A stretch of 64,000 bases of DNA from Synechococcus sp. CC9616 (GTDB lineage: Bacteria; Cyanobacteriota; Cyanobacteriia; PCC-6307; Cyanobiaceae), in assembly GCF_000515235.1 (NCBI RefSeq), contig NZ_KI911558.1, positions 649,490 through 713,489 of the forward strand, given 5' to 3'. Below, in pieces: positions 44,185 through 53,839 of the stretch; position 1 is the stretch's first letter, and each line of letters starts with the position of its first letter. The notes under the pieces were generated by a model. That model made no database searches and was not told the origin of the DNA. It was given only the letters and a program-made list of their open reading frames with translations. A program made the position numbers and the translations under genes.

Positions 44185-45213
44185 TCATGACTGCTTGAGA
44201 AGCCCTATTCCCGCATGTTTCCAGGGCATCCGAATCGATCCATAACGGCGACCGATGTCCATCGCTTTCAGATAGAGGCTGCCGCTGCGCTCCCGAAACC
44301 AGGGCCAACTCAGCACATCAAGTCCGCCGAACGGCAGGAAAGGGTTACGACGAAGAGAGGCGTAGACCTCCACCCGGGTCGTTTGAATCTTGGTTGCTGT
44401 TCGGCAGTGATAACCGTGGGTGTCGGCGATCACAAGTGTGTTGCCCGGTACCGCAAACCGGTGAGGCAGAGGCAACCCCATGGCCTTCAGATCAGCGTTG
44501 TGTGCACGGAAGGATCCCCTCGCGTGATATTTGATCGGTGAGTCCGCGGCAGTGAGGCTCTGACTTTTTTCCCAGGCAAGACGATCGCAAGACAAGCGAT
44601 GGGAACCTGGCACGTAGGCAAGTGGCCCGGCATCGTCCTGAACATCCTCCAGAAACAGCCAGGCCTTGGCGGTGGAGTGAAAGGTGTCGGAATGGACGGT
44701 GGACTGGGGGTCCGGTTGCTCGCCCGAGGCCCCCGAAAAAATGGCCTGAAGTGAGAACACTGGTTCAGCCAGCGTTCCAGCGACATAACGGATCAGATCT
44801 TTGACGTCTTGTCGATGAATCAGGTCGAACAATGCACGGTGAGAGTGTTGAAGTTGAACCCCATCCAGGAAGACGCGTCTGGTGGTGGTTCTCCCCTGCG
44901 TCATGTCGTAACGGCTCCAGGGTTGATTCAGCACCTCTTTTTGGAGAGTCCTGAACTCAGAGGCGGGCAGAAAGTTTTCGATGCAGATGAATCCGTTCTG
45001 CTCGAACTCACTGCGAAGTGCAGCGGGGATTCGTCTGCTGATCAGCCGACGCCGCCCCGCCGCGAGTTTGGCGGCAAGTTTCAGACGCATGACATGCAAC
45101 CCGTGCTTGTTCAGCCAGCGGCTGCCCAGAACTGGATTGTCTCGAAAGGACTTTGCACCAGTGAACACAGCCAGGGCCGCCAGCGGCAGGCCCAGCAGAT
45201 CACGTCCAGACAT
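44185..45213 (-). CDS. Phytanoyl-CoA dioxygenase-like Fe(II)/2-oxoglutarate oxygenase
   Basis: About 342 residues from ATG 45213. FEQNGFICIENFLPASEF begins the PhyH domain; VHSDTFHS gives the HxD iron ligands, ADTHGYHCRT the distal His, and VEVYASLRRNPF the 2-oxoglutarate Arg. Residues 1-70 hold a hydrophobic segment and a basic helix not found in minimal members. Substrate unknown; relatives hydroxylate lipids or small metabolites. The stop of tldE lies 4 bases before its start. Confidence 0.8.
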   Translation of the reverse strand: MSGRDLLGLPLAALAVFTGAKSFRDNPVLGSRWLNKHGLHVMRLKLAAKLAAGRRRLISRRIPAALRSEFEQNGFICIENFLPASEFRTLQKEVLNQPWSRYDMTQGRTTTRRVFLDGVQLQHSHRALFDLIHRQDVKDLIRYVAGTLAEPVFSLQAIFSGASGEQPDPQSTVHSDTFHSTAKAWLFLEDVQDDAGPLAYVPGSHRLSCDRLAWEKSQSLTAADSPIKYHARGSFRAHNADLKAMGLPLPHRFAVPGNTLVIADTHGYHCRTATKIQTTRVEVYASLRRNPFLPFGGLDVLSWPWFRERSGSLYLKAMDIGRRYGSIRMPWKHAGIGLLKQS

Positions 45214-45217
45214 GACT

Positions 45218-46600
45218 TCAGGCTTCGCCGGTGATTGATAGCCCGTCAACCCAAACGTGGGGACACACACCTCGGGTTGTGACCTCGGCATGGGACTCGA
45301 GATGAACGATGTTGTTCAGCACGTGTCTGATGTCGCCAGCCACTGTGGCAGCTTCAACGGAGATGAATTCACCGCCCTTCACGAGCCAGCCGTCGAAGGG
45401 GAGTGAAAAGGACCCCTGGCTGGCTTTGACGCCGGCATGAAGTGCACTGAGATCTTCGATCAGAATGAAGGGTTGGGACTCACTGCGGTGATCCAGTGTG
45501 AGACCACTGTCCTGGCCTTCAGTCGAGCTCACCACGAACCAGTCAGGCCCCACAGAAACCTTGGCACCAAGACCGGCATGCCCGGTTGGTTGCACACCGA
45601 AGGCTCGGGCAGTGGCTTCCGAGTGCAGAAAGCTCTTCAATACCCCACCTTCGATCAGGCTGAGTCGCTGCGTTGGAGTTCCTTCGCCATCAAAGGGTGC
45701 TGCTCCGATGTTGTCGGGGTGAAGACCATCGTCGTGCAAGGACAGAAAAGGAACAGCGATGTTGCTGCCCAGGTCGTCGCGTTGACTAAGACTCACACCA
45801 TCGAGAACAGCGCGAGCATTCAGCATGCTGCTGAATGCACCCATCAAGGACAGAAACGCCTCGGGTGTGAAACAGATGCGGTAGGTCCCGGTTTCAATCG
45901 GTTGGTAGGCGAGATGACTGATCGTGCGATCTGCGGCTTCCTTGATGCATCCCTCGATGTCGAGGTCATCACTGCCCAATGCCAGTCGAACCGCTCCGGA
46001 ACTGCGTGGCTTACGGCCTGCTTCTTCAGCCCGCGCATAGAGATACAAACTCGCTTGCGTCCTCTCCATCTGACGCAGAGCCCCTTCACTGTTGAGATAC
46101 AGACTCTGTGACAAGGATTCGGCCAGACCGTTGTAGGGAACTGTCTGGATGGCTGCATGCCTGCTTAAAAGTTCCGCCTCTGCGTGTCGAAGTTTGTCCA
46201 GGAGCGGCAGGATGCCTCGTCGTTGCTTGAGAGGACGATCCAGTTCCGGCAATGCAGCTGTCGCCAGGGGAGAAAAGGCAGGAACGTCGTCGGGATTGCC
46301 GAGGCGGCTGGCTTGCTGAGCGCCAAGCAGAGCCTGTTCCAGCCCGTCGGGGCTGAGATCGGTCGTACTTGTGATGCCGATCAGTCCGTCCTGATTCCAA
46401 ACGCGCACTGTGATGGAGCTGCGCTGAGCAGCCTTGAGCTGCTTGGCTTCGCCGCGGTCGACCTGTACAGAACAATCTTCGCTGCAGGCAGCACCGAGAT
46501 CCCACTGACGGATTCCGGCTTGGGTGGCCAAACGGTGGAGTTGATCCTGGAGTGCACCTGCGTTCAGTTGATTGCTGGGCGACTGGTTGTTGGATGTCAT
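45218..46600 (-). CDS. tldE: TldE/PmbA family protein (TldD partner)
   Basis: A 460-residue protein. EDCSVQVDRGEAKQLKAAQR, NSEGALRQMERTQASLYLYA and PFDGEGTPTQRLSLIEGGVL fit PmbA/TldE. It lacks the metal motif, which is in its partner TldD encoded 2 bases upstream on the same strand. TldD/TldE form a heterodimeric metalloprotease that processes small peptides such as microcin or CcdA. Its role in picocyanobacteria is not known. Confidence 0.9.
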   Translation of the reverse strand: MTSNNQSPSNQLNAGALQDQLHRLATQAGIRQWDLGAACSEDCSVQVDRGEAKQLKAAQRSSITVRVWNQDGLIGITSTTDLSPDGLEQALLGAQQASRLGNPDDVPAFSPLATAALPELDRPLKQRRGILPLLDKLRHAEAELLSRHAAIQTVPYNGLAESLSQSLYLNSEGALRQMERTQASLYLYARAEEAGRKPRSSGAVRLALGSDDLDIEGCIKEAADRTISHLAYQPIETGTYRICFTPEAFLSLMGAFSSMLNARAVLDGVSLSQRDDLGSNIAVPFLSLHDDGLHPDNIGAAPFDGEGTPTQRLSLIEGGVLKSFLHSEATARAFGVQPTGHAGLGAKVSVGPDWFVVSSTEGQDSGLTLDHRSESQPFILIEDLSALHAGVKASQGSFSLPFDGWLVKGGEFISVEAATVAGDIRHVLNNIVHLESHAEVTTRGVCPHVWVDGLSITGEA

Positions 46601-46602
46601 CG

Positions 46603-48012
46603 TCAGCGTCCTCCCACCGTGATCGAGTCAACCTTGATGTGAGGCTGTCCGACGGTGACAAAAACGCTGCCGCTCACTGAGCCACAGAACCCTGCAGCCA
46701 GCTCGAGATCGTTGGCACACATCGAGATGCGTGGCATCACCTCCTTGGCATCCCCGATCAAGGTGGCTCCCTTGACCGGTTTGGTGAGGCTGCCGTTTTC
46801 GATCAGATAGCCCTCCTCCACCGCAAAATTGAACTGTCCAGTTGGGCCGACGCTTCCACCGCCCATGGACTTGCAGTACAAGCCACGATCCACCGATGCG
46901 ATGAGCTCCTCTGGTGAATGGGGACCAGCGTCGATGAAGGTATTGCGCATCCGACTGGCCGCTGCGAAGGCATGGCTTTGGCGACGGCCACTGCCTGTGC
47001 GTTGATGACCAGTTCGCAATTCGCCGGCGCGATCGCTGATGAAACGTTGCAGGATCCCGTCCTTGATCAGCACAGTCCGTTGCGGAGCCATCCCTTCATC
47101 GTCCATGGACATGGATCCGAAGGCCCCACCACTGAGACCTTCATCGATTGCTGTGACGGCGGAGTGAGCGATCTGCGTTCCAACGCTTTCGGCAAAGGGC
47201 GTCGTGCCACGTTCAATCTGCGTCGTTTCCAACAGATGTCCGCAGGCTTCATGGAAGATGACTCCACCGAAACGATTGGCGAGAACAGCCGGCATCTGGC
47301 CGGCATCCACGTACTCCGCACGCAACATCGTTCCAGCGCTTTCACAGACTTCAGCTGCGCTCGATTCGCAATCCCAGTTGTTGAGATCGTCAGGTCGATC
47401 GGTGCTGCCGTAGCGACGACCGACACTCGAACGGTGATCACCGTCCGCTGCAAGAACGGAAAGACCGGTGGACTGGTGCAGGCGAATATCGCGGGCGAAG
47501 GTTCCGTCTGAGGCGGCCACCAGAACCTCCTGCCAGTCGCGTGAATAGCTGCCCCGACGCACCTGAAGATGTTGTCCGAGCCGCTGAAGGTGAACCGTGC
47601 CCTGCAGGAGCCTGCCGCTGGCGGAATTCAGGTCCGGACAACGGGCCAACCAGTCCTGCTTGGTGATGGCGTGATCCGTCAGATCATTCAATCCCTGAAA
47701 AGAAGAAACAGGGTTTGCTGACCCGGCCACAAGGCCAAGCATGGCAAGCGCCTGATCGAGGGATCTGGTCAATCCATCACGACTGAGATCATTTGTGCTG
47801 ACGAATCCGTCGCGTCCGTTCAGGAAAACGCGTAACCCTGCTCCCCGAGAAAAGGCGGGGTTGACACTTGTGATCGTGTCTTGCTCAGCAAGAAGGCCGA
47901 GATGGTCGGTCTTCTCGAGAAAAACCTCTACCAGATCGGCACCAGCAGTGGTTCCGCGATGAAGAAGATCCTGCAGGAGATCCTTCCAACCGGACGAAAA
48001 CGAAGCAGTCAA
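46603..48012 (-). CDS. tldD: TldD family metalloprotease
   Basis: A 469-residue protein with FGGVIFHEACGHLLETTQ, the HExxxH zinc site, and the C-terminal Cys region (FCGSVSGSVFVTVGQPHIKV) that supplies a further metal ligand. The N-terminus DLVEVFLEKTDHLGLLAEQD is typical. It forms a protease with TldE, encoded directly downstream. Both genes lie downstream of acsF on the same strand. Confidence 0.93.
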   Translation of the reverse strand: MTASFSSGWKDLLQDLLHRGTTAGADLVEVFLEKTDHLGLLAEQDTITSVNPAFSRGAGLRVFLNGRDGFVSTNDLSRDGLTRSLDQALAMLGLVAGSANPVSSFQGLNDLTDHAITKQDWLARCPDLNSASGRLLQGTVHLQRLGQHLQVRRGSYSRDWQEVLVAASDGTFARDIRLHQSTGLSVLAADGDHRSSVGRRYGSTDRPDDLNNWDCESSAAEVCESAGTMLRAEYVDAGQMPAVLANRFGGVIFHEACGHLLETTQIERGTTPFAESVGTQIAHSAVTAIDEGLSGGAFGSMSMDDEGMAPQRTVLIKDGILQRFISDRAGELRTGHQRTGSGRRQSHAFAAASRMRNTFIDAGPHSPEELIASVDRGLYCKSMGGGSVGPTGQFNFAVEEGYLIENGSLTKPVKGATLIGDAKEVMPRISMCANDLELAAGFCGSVSGSVFVTVGQPHIKVDSITVGGR

Positions 48013-48035
48013 GAAAACTTAGGGGGGTAATGAAT

Positions 48036-49154
48036 TCAGCGCACAGCTGGCTGGAAGCGCTCGCTCGGGATCGGAGACATCAGGAAGAGTTTCGCCATCA
48101 AGGACACGTTTCCGAGCCAGTGGGGCAGCTTCTTGATCACCCGTAGAGGGGCGGGTGCATCACTTGCATCAGCGGCATCGAGTGCGGCGTTATTGCTGAC
48201 AAGACCTTCGAGGCGCTCCCAGAACTTCTCGTTACGAACATCGAGCACAACGGGGAACACCCGGGCCGACGTTTCATTGGTTTTATCGATCACCATGCGG
48301 TCGTAGTCACGGGCATCGAGGCCCAGGGACTCGTAAAACTCTTTTCTTGCAACATCGCGCACGTACATCGTGGCGAACACTGCCAGAAGGAAGAATCGGC
48401 ACCAAAGTTTGGCGATTGGTCCACGAACAGTGTCCGGCTGTGCCTTCATCAAGGCATCGAAAAAATCTCCGTGGCGGTTTTCGTCCTGACACCAATTTTC
48501 GAAGAAATTGAAAATTGGGAAAATCTTGCTGTCGGGATTGTTTTCCAGATGACGATAAATAGCGATGTACCGCCAGTAGCCAATCTTTTCTGAAAGGTAT
48601 GTGGCGTAGAAGATGAATTTTGGTTTGAAGAATGTGTACTTCTTATTTGCTGTGAGGAAGCCCAGGTCGAGCTGAACCCCAAAATCACTCATTGATTTGT
48701 TGAGAAATCCAGCATGGCGGGCTTCATCCCTCGCCATGTGGGCAAAGCATTCAGCCAGCAATGGATTCTTCTGTTTGATGCGACGGCTTAGTTCCTTGTA
48801 GAGCAGAAAACCGGAGAATTCGGACGTACAGCTCTGCTCCAGAAACTCGATGAACACCTGGCGGGTTTCAGGGTCGAGTTTGTCAGCGGCACCCTCAAAT
48901 TCCTCGTTCCGGACGAAGTGGTGACGGTTGTAGTCCTTACGGAATTCTTCGCAGATCGCCTCGAGTTCAGCCTTGTTCGGTCGGAGATCCATCGAGGCCA
49001 TCGCCTCGAAATCCGTGGTGTAGAAACGGGGCGTCAGGATTGTGTCCCTGGCCGGATCTTTGGTGGCAACTGCGTTGCCTTCGGCCTGCTCGGCAACGGC
49101 GGTGGGAGGGACCATCAGCTCCTGTCTCGCGGTGTCATCCAATGTAGAGGGCAC
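48036..49154 (-). CDS. acsF: Mg-protoporphyrin IX monomethyl ester (oxidative) cyclase AcsF
   Basis: A 372-residue enzyme that forms the fifth ring of chlorophyll using oxygen. A diiron site is shown by [32 protein letters not shown] and [17 protein letters not shown] (ExxH pairs). The N-terminal 45 residues are variable and the core starts [16 protein letters not shown]. It acts at the membrane with the Ycf54 protein, not encoded here. The TldD gene follows after 24 bases. Confidence 0.96.
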   Translation of the reverse strand: MPSTLDDTARQELMVPPTAVAEQAEGNAVATKDPARDTILTPRFYTTDFEAMASMDLRPNKAELEAICEEFRKDYNRHHFVRNEEFEGAADKLDPETRQVFIEFLEQSCTSEFSGFLLYKELSRRIKQKNPLLAECFAHMARDEARHAGFLNKSMSDFGVQLDLGFLTANKKYTFFKPKFIFYATYLSEKIGYWRYIAIYRHLENNPDSKIFPIFNFFENWCQDENRHGDFFDALMKAQPDTVRGPIAKLWCRFFLLAVFATMYVRDVARKEFYESLGLDARDYDRMVIDKTNETSARVFPVVLDVRNEKFWERLEGLVSNNAALDAADASDAPAPLRVIKKLPHWLGNVSLMAKLFLMSPIPSERFQPAVR

Positions 49155-49172
49155 ACGCCAGATCCTGATGGT

Positions 49173-49613
49173 TCAGTTACCTCCGAGCCATTTCTGCCCA
49201 TTGAGGCGTTGCATCAGGCGGGATACCAGAAGCGCCAACGACATTCGTTTTTCATCAATCAGAAAGGACTCCAGCAAGGTGGGGTCGCTGCCGGGATCCG
49301 CGAGCGTGATCGTTTTGGTACTGGAGATGTCGTTCTTACCGAAACAAAGCCAGAAACGTCGACCGCCGGGCAGTTCCCCCACAACCATTGGACAGGTACC
49401 TCCAACAACCGGTCGATCTCCATCAACCAGCTCCAGCCTTTCAGGAACAAGGTCGTAGCGTTTCAGCTGGGATGAGATTGCAGGCAGGAATTCCTCTGCC
49501 ATGAACAGCTCAAAGGGTTTGTCCTCAGGCTTTGGGGGTTTCGCTTTCGGCTTGGGCTTGGCCTCAACCTCCGGCGTCGCCTGCTTTGGGGCCTCGGCAG
49601 GGGTTTCGCTCAC
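49173..49613 (-). CDS. DUF2996 family protein
   Basis: A 146-residue protein: a Lys/Pro/Glu-rich lead (KPKPKAKPPKPEDKPFE, about residues 18-35) and a compact domain (FMAEEFLPAISSQLKRYDLV, RRFWLCFGKNDISSTKTITL, LESFLIDEKRMSLALLVSRL). It matches the cyanobacterial/plastid DUF2996 type, function unknown. It lies 18 bases upstream of acsF on the same strand, so co-transcription with chlorophyll synthesis is likely. Confidence 0.8.
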   Translation of the reverse strand: MSETPAEAPKQATPEVEAKPKPKAKPPKPEDKPFELFMAEEFLPAISSQLKRYDLVPERLELVDGDRPVVGGTCPMVVGELPGGRRFWLCFGKNDISSTKTITLADPGSDPTLLESFLIDEKRMSLALLVSRLMQRLNGQKWLGGN

Positions 49614-49658
49614 CGTTCACTGTTGACTGACTGAACTGTAAGCAGACCGGATGCCCAC

Positions 49659-50162
49659 TCACCAGTCTTGATCGGGATCCCTCGACCAGTCATCTGTATC
49701 CCGATTTCTTTCCTGCATCTGTTGCCTTGCAGCTGGGCTTTGAACCTCAGGAGCAGGTTTTACGGGTTCTGTGTCGGACGTTCTCGGCCGTTGAATCACG
49801 CGATAAGGAACTGCCACGGTGGGAGCCGGATCACGGATGTCACGTTCGGGCATCACAGGCGCTGCAACGGCTTCCATGGGTTCAAACCCCTCTGGCTCGG
49901 CAGCAGCAGCACGCCCCATCGGCTGGTGGAGCGTGCGACGCAGTGGGGCACGACCGGGAACCAGCAACAGAGCGGCCATTCCACTGAGAGAGGCTCCCGT
50001 TGCGGCGGCAATGGCAGTCCAGGCGCCAAGGGGTAGCGGCGGTGATCGCCAGATCAGGACCTGCAGCTGCGTTGTTCCGGTCCGATTCATGGCCGACACC
50101 ACGAGAACGGCAACAACAGGCAACAGGCAGGGAAGCAGGAGAACCCGCCGGATCAGCATCAT
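49659..50162 (-). CDS. Small two-helix membrane protein, unknown
   Basis: A 167-residue protein with two membrane helices (RVLLLPCLLPVVAVLVVSAM, and AWTAIAAATGASLSGMAALLL) joined by LQVLIWRSPPLPLG, a layout like LapA-type (DUF1049) proteins. The C-terminal 95 residues are Pro/Ala/Arg-rich and disordered. Its ATG overlaps the ubiX stop, so it is probably co-translated. Function unknown. Confidence 0.6.
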   Translation of the reverse strand: MMLIRRVLLLPCLLPVVAVLVVSAMNRTGTTQLQVLIWRSPPLPLGAWTAIAAATGASLSGMAALLLVPGRAPLRRTLHQPMGRAAAAEPEGFEPMEAVAAPVMPERDIRDPAPTVAVPYRVIQRPRTSDTEPVKPAPEVQSPAARQQMQERNRDTDDWSRDPDQDW

Positions 50163-50767
50163 TGACGTGGTCCCTGCCAGCGGTCCAGCGGAGCTAGATC
50201 CTCGTCGATTCCATCGAACAGACGGATCACCAGAAAATCGACCATTTCAGCAAGGGTGGTTGGCCTTGTATACCAAGCCGGAATCGGCGCAGCGATCCGT
50301 GCTCCTGCCTCAGCCAGTGCCGTGAGATTGCGAAGGTGGATGAGATTGAACGGCATCTCCCTCGGGACGATCAGCAGTGGGCGTGACTCCTTGAGATGCA
50401 CATCCGCGCAACGTTCAATCAGATCGGAGGCCACCCCGGCACTGATTCGCCCAACCGTGCCCATGCTGCAGGGAAGAATCACCATCGCTTTTGAGCGGAA
50501 ACTGCCGCTGGCAATCGCTGCGCTCTGATCGTTCCATCGATGGCAGATCAACTCGCCAGTTGAAACATCAAGATGATCCCTCCAGAAGACTTGTTGCTTC
50601 TCAGGATCGACAGGAATCGACAGGCCCTGCTCGGCTCTGAAAACGTCGTGGGCTCCGCGACTCAGAACCAGATGGATGCGGCGTCCCCGCTGGAGCAGCA
50701 ACTGCAAGGCGCGCTCAGCAAGAGGCTGAGCAGAGGCACCGGTCACCCCAAGCACGTAGGGCAGCAT
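50159..50767 (-). CDS. ubiX: Flavin prenyltransferase UbiX
   Basis: A 202-residue flavoprotein. VLGVTGASAQPLAERALQLL at the start binds FMN, MVILPCSMGTVGRISAGVAS and RPLLIVPREMPFNLIHLRNL are family marks, and APIPAWYTRPTTLAEMVDFL closes the fold. It makes prenylated FMN for the UbiD decarboxylase. Its stop overlaps the next small gene, and it starts 2 bases after the stop of the RNase II/R-like gene. Confidence 0.92.
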   Translation of the reverse strand: MLPYVLGVTGASAQPLAERALQLLLQRGRRIHLVLSRGAHDVFRAEQGLSIPVDPEKQQVFWRDHLDVSTGELICHRWNDQSAAIASGSFRSKAMVILPCSMGTVGRISAGVASDLIERCADVHLKESRPLLIVPREMPFNLIHLRNLTALAEAGARIAAPIPAWYTRPTTLAEMVDFLVIRLFDGIDEDLAPLDRWQGPRQ

Positions 50768-50769
50768 CG

Positions 50770-53109
50770 TTACGTCTCGCTGAGGGTGATCGGGACCAGA
50801 GGGTCTTGTTCGGAAGGGGTTTCGACAACAGGCTCAGAAGCCACCTCAAGGTCGATCTGGTTCCTGAGAACATCCACTTTGATCACCTTCACGCGAACGG
50901 AATCCCCCAGCTGATAGGTGCGTCTGCTCTTGCGGCCCACCAACCTGCTTTGTCTGGACCGGTATTCGTACCAGTCGTCGTTCAGTGAGCTGACATGAAC
51001 CAGTCCTTCAACGGCCGTGGGCCCAACCTCGACGAAAAATCCATAGCTCTGAACACCACTGATCTGTCCATCGAGATCCTTGTTCAACATCGGTTCGGCC
51101 GTTCTGGCCTGAACCATGGCGACAAGATCCCTTTCCAGCTCGATGATCTGGCGTCGCCTGCCGTTCAATTTCTGGATCAGGCGATCAGAACAAAGTTGCT
51201 GAAGCTTTTCCTCGATCGATCCGGTGAACAACGGCCACGACAACTGCTCGGCACAGTCGCGGTTGCCCAGTGTGAGGCGTTGTTTGTGTCTGACGGTTGG
51301 CCTGTCCTTCCCATCGCTGAGAAGGGTCACGATGACCTGTTGGTTGGCCAGATCGACATAGTTGATGGCTGGGCAGCACCAGGGCACTGCAGGGGCTGGG
51401 GTTGACGGAGCGGCAGCTGGTTCCTTGTCGGACACACTCGAGGTCGTATCGATCCCGTCCTGAGCCTCCTCCCCAGCATTGAGTGGTCCGAAGAATCCGT
51501 CCTGTAAGGCGTGACTGAGTTGCTGCTCCAGCACCCGTCGTTGTGGGGCGCTTTCAAATAACGCCATCAATTCCGATGCCGATGGACTTCCCTCATCGTT
51601 CAGTTCCAGGGGAAGTTCCAGGGCTACTGCCGTTTTGGCGACATCGGTCAGCACGCCATCGTCGGCTTGACCACTGTGCAGCTGAATACCTGGCAAGTGC
51701 AAGGCTGTGGCGTGAAGACCCCAGGCACGATTGGCGGCTCTCAGCAGGGGCTGAAGCAAGGACTGGGGGTCTGTTGAATCAAGTGCATCAAACCAGCGAT
51801 GACGCAGCCCGGTGGGATCGGCCCAGATCAAATCCCCCAGAGCATCGATCTCCGGAGCATGCAGGTCGAGCTGAATCGCACCTTGGCGCTGTTCGTTCTC
51901 AAGGAGACAGCGGGCGCAGAAGAGCAACGTCTCCAGTTGCCCGAGTTGATCTTTGATCTCCTTTAAGGCCGCAGGGATGGTGCGTGCCCTTGGTTTGCGT
52001 GCTGCTAAAGCCTTCAGTTGCTCCGGTCCGATGGCGGCGATCGGTCGGATCGAACTGAGCATGAACGACCAGTCGCTGAGATCGCCACTCGCCGTCAGAT
52101 CCAGCCGGACCGTGATGGCCTCGGCACTCTCTCCCACGTTGAACTGGCTGGCTTTGCCAAGTGGTGTGTTGAGGAGAGGCTGCCAGACCTCTCCGAGACA
52201 GATGGCCTCGGCACGCTCTCTCAACCAGAGATCAAGACTGTTCCCGCTACCGAGCCGTTCCGCCACTGATGGGACGTGAATCCACAACCTTGTCCCTCCT
52301 GAATGGGGCTCAACGTGAACTGCCGGCAACGATGGTGCCTCGGCACTTGTCCAGCTGCGGAGCAGCAGAGCAGGTTGGTCACTGAGGTCGGTCCTGCCCT
52401 TTGACGGTGGCGACTTGGGCGCCACCCTTGGTGGCGTGGGGCGAACCTGCAGTCCCGCTTTCGTCAGTAAGAGGTCTCGATCTGATGATGCTCCGCCACT
52501 GAGGGGGAGTGAGCGGGCCACATGCCCCTCTGCAGGGCACTGGGCCACCGGATAGCGATCCAGATGGATCTCGACAACAGAGGTTGGAGGATCCTGTTGA
52601 AGGTGCTGAACATCATCCCCAGGCAATCGAATGCTGGTCAGCAGACGATCGTCAAGGGGAACAGCAACCAGCTGGTCCTCCTGTTGTTCCACCTGACCGA
52701 GCAAGGTTGTTGTTGCCCGCTCGAGAATGCACTGGACACCGCCCTCAGGAGAGCGTCGACGCCCCCCCTCTCGAAGAATTCGAACCAGAACCCTGTCTCC
52801 GTTCCAGGCGTGATTCAGCTGATGATCACGGATGTAGACGTCATCTCCACCGTCGTCACGGATTGCGAAGCAAAAACCTTTACTGCTGCAACGCAGTCGA
52901 GCCTCGATCAAGTCTGGGGTCTGCCCACGCAGCACAGCCTCTCTGTCGTTGCTGTCGATCACCCCCAAACGGCCGAGTGCCGAGAGCTCGGTCTCCAGGG
53001 AGAGCTTGTCGGCTGCGTTGGTGAGTTTGAGGGTCTTCGCCAGAACAGCTGTTGTGGTCGGCTTATCAACAGACAGCTGATCAAGCAGGTCGGCGACCGT
53101 GAATTTCAT
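50770..53109 (-). CDS. RNase II/R-like protein lacking the catalytic aspartates
   Basis: A 779-residue protein with the RNase II/R layout: a helical N-terminal domain (MKFTVADLLDQLSVDKPTTT), a cold-shock domain (GFCFAIRDDGGDDVYIRDHQ), a degenerate RNB-like part (LWIHVPSVAERLGSGNSLDL matches the GVHIADVxxxVxxGSxLD strand), and a C-terminal S1 domain (LDGQISGVQSYGFFVEVGPT). The signature DxxxxRDxDDA before the HIADV-like strand is absent (text there is SLPAVHVEPHSGGTRLWIHV), and the later SPIRRYADL motif is missing. So the exonuclease is probably inactive, though RNA binding may remain. Confidence 0.75.
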   Translation of the reverse strand: MKFTVADLLDQLSVDKPTTTAVLAKTLKLTNAADKLSLETELSALGRLGVIDSNDREAVLRGQTPDLIEARLRCSSKGFCFAIRDDGGDDVYIRDHQLNHAWNGDRVLVRILREGGRRRSPEGGVQCILERATTTLLGQVEQQEDQLVAVPLDDRLLTSIRLPGDDVQHLQQDPPTSVVEIHLDRYPVAQCPAEGHVARSLPLSGGASSDRDLLLTKAGLQVRPTPPRVAPKSPPSKGRTDLSDQPALLLRSWTSAEAPSLPAVHVEPHSGGTRLWIHVPSVAERLGSGNSLDLWLRERAEAICLGEVWQPLLNTPLGKASQFNVGESAEAITVRLDLTASGDLSDWSFMLSSIRPIAAIGPEQLKALAARKPRARTIPAALKEIKDQLGQLETLLFCARCLLENEQRQGAIQLDLHAPEIDALGDLIWADPTGLRHRWFDALDSTDPQSLLQPLLRAANRAWGLHATALHLPGIQLHSGQADDGVLTDVAKTAVALELPLELNDEGSPSASELMALFESAPQRRVLEQQLSHALQDGFFGPLNAGEEAQDGIDTTSSVSDKEPAAAPSTPAPAVPWCCPAINYVDLANQQVIVTLLSDGKDRPTVRHKQRLTLGNRDCAEQLSWPLFTGSIEEKLQQLCSDRLIQKLNGRRRQIIELERDLVAMVQARTAEPMLNKDLDGQISGVQSYGFFVEVGPTAVEGLVHVSSLNDDWYEYRSRQSRLVGRKSRRTYQLGDSVRVKVIKVDVLRNQIDLEVASEPVVETPSEQDPLVPITLSET

Positions 53110-53217
53110 CGAGAGAGGGGGCGGAACCGATCTTCAAGATCGGGAGAAGAGTGGCTGATGGAGGAATTCGCAACAGGAGATGCGGATCGTGCAGAGAACT
53201 CCACGCCTGTTTTGATC

Positions 53218-53505
53218 CTAAGAGTCGGGTTGTTGGCTTTCGGGCCAGAGCAGACGAATACCGATCACCAAAAATCCGATTCCCGCAGCCAGTTGCAGCA
53301 TGTCCGTCGGAATCACTGTTGCAATTGATCCGCCTGCCAGGGCACCAATCAGACTTGCCAGCACCAATGCTGACGACGATCCGAGAAAAACTGCCAGCGG
53401 ACGATCGGATGTGCCGCTGAGCGCCACTGTGGCCAGCTGAGTCTTGTCACCCAGTTCCGCCAGAAAAACAGTGACGAACGTGGACAAAAGTAAGGTGAAA
53501 TCCAT
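53218..53505 (-). CDS. GDT1/TMEM165 (UPF0016) half-protein
   Basis: A 95-residue protein with three helices and the motif FLAELGDKTQLATVAL (ExGDKT), one UPF0016 repeat. It lies 4 bases after a second such gene. In other cyanobacteria a two-repeat protein of this family (Mnx) exports manganese; here the two repeats are on separate genes and probably form a heterodimer. Start ATG 53505 gives the family start; the frame is open to 53556. Confidence 0.88.
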   Translation of the reverse strand: MDFTLLLSTFVTVFLAELGDKTQLATVALSGTSDRPLAVFLGSSSALVLASLIGALAGGSIATVIPTDMLQLAAGIGFLVIGIRLLWPESQQPDS

Positions 53506-53509
53506 CAGT

Positions 53510-53839
53510 TCATGCCGCTGTTGAGGAAAGGAAAAGAGAGCGACCAGCCTGGGCACCTAGCCAGAGCCCCAGTCCGATCATCAGAACGCCCGCCATTAAC
53601 TGAAGACGTTCTGGGGGCAGAACCTGCGCCAGCCAGCGACCGACAAGGACGCCGACCAGGCTGGATGCGATCAGCGCCGTTGCAGCCCCGAGAAACACCA
53701 GCCAAGGGGCGCCTGACTGCGCCGACAGAAGCAGGGTTGCCAACTGGGTTTTATCACCCAGTTCAGCAACGAACACCGTGGTGAATGTGCTGACGAGAAC
53801 TGTCAGGAAGGCCGGTCGTTCGTTCGAGCCAGATTGCAT
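53510..53839 (-). CDS. GDT1/TMEM165 (UPF0016) half-protein, partner
   Basis: A 109-residue, three-helix protein with VFVAELGDKTQLATLLLSAQ, the same ExGDKT motif as its neighbour, and a 12-residue polar lead (MQSGSNERPAFL). It precedes the other half by 4 bases and overlaps the stop of the YkgJ-like gene at its start. The pair should act as a divalent-cation (Mn or Ca) exporter, by family knowledge. Confidence 0.88.
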   Translation of the reverse strand: MQSGSNERPAFLTVLVSTFTTVFVAELGDKTQLATLLLSAQSGAPWLVFLGAATALIASSLVGVLVGRWLAQVLPPERLQLMAGVLMIGLGLWLGAQAGRSLFLSSTAA

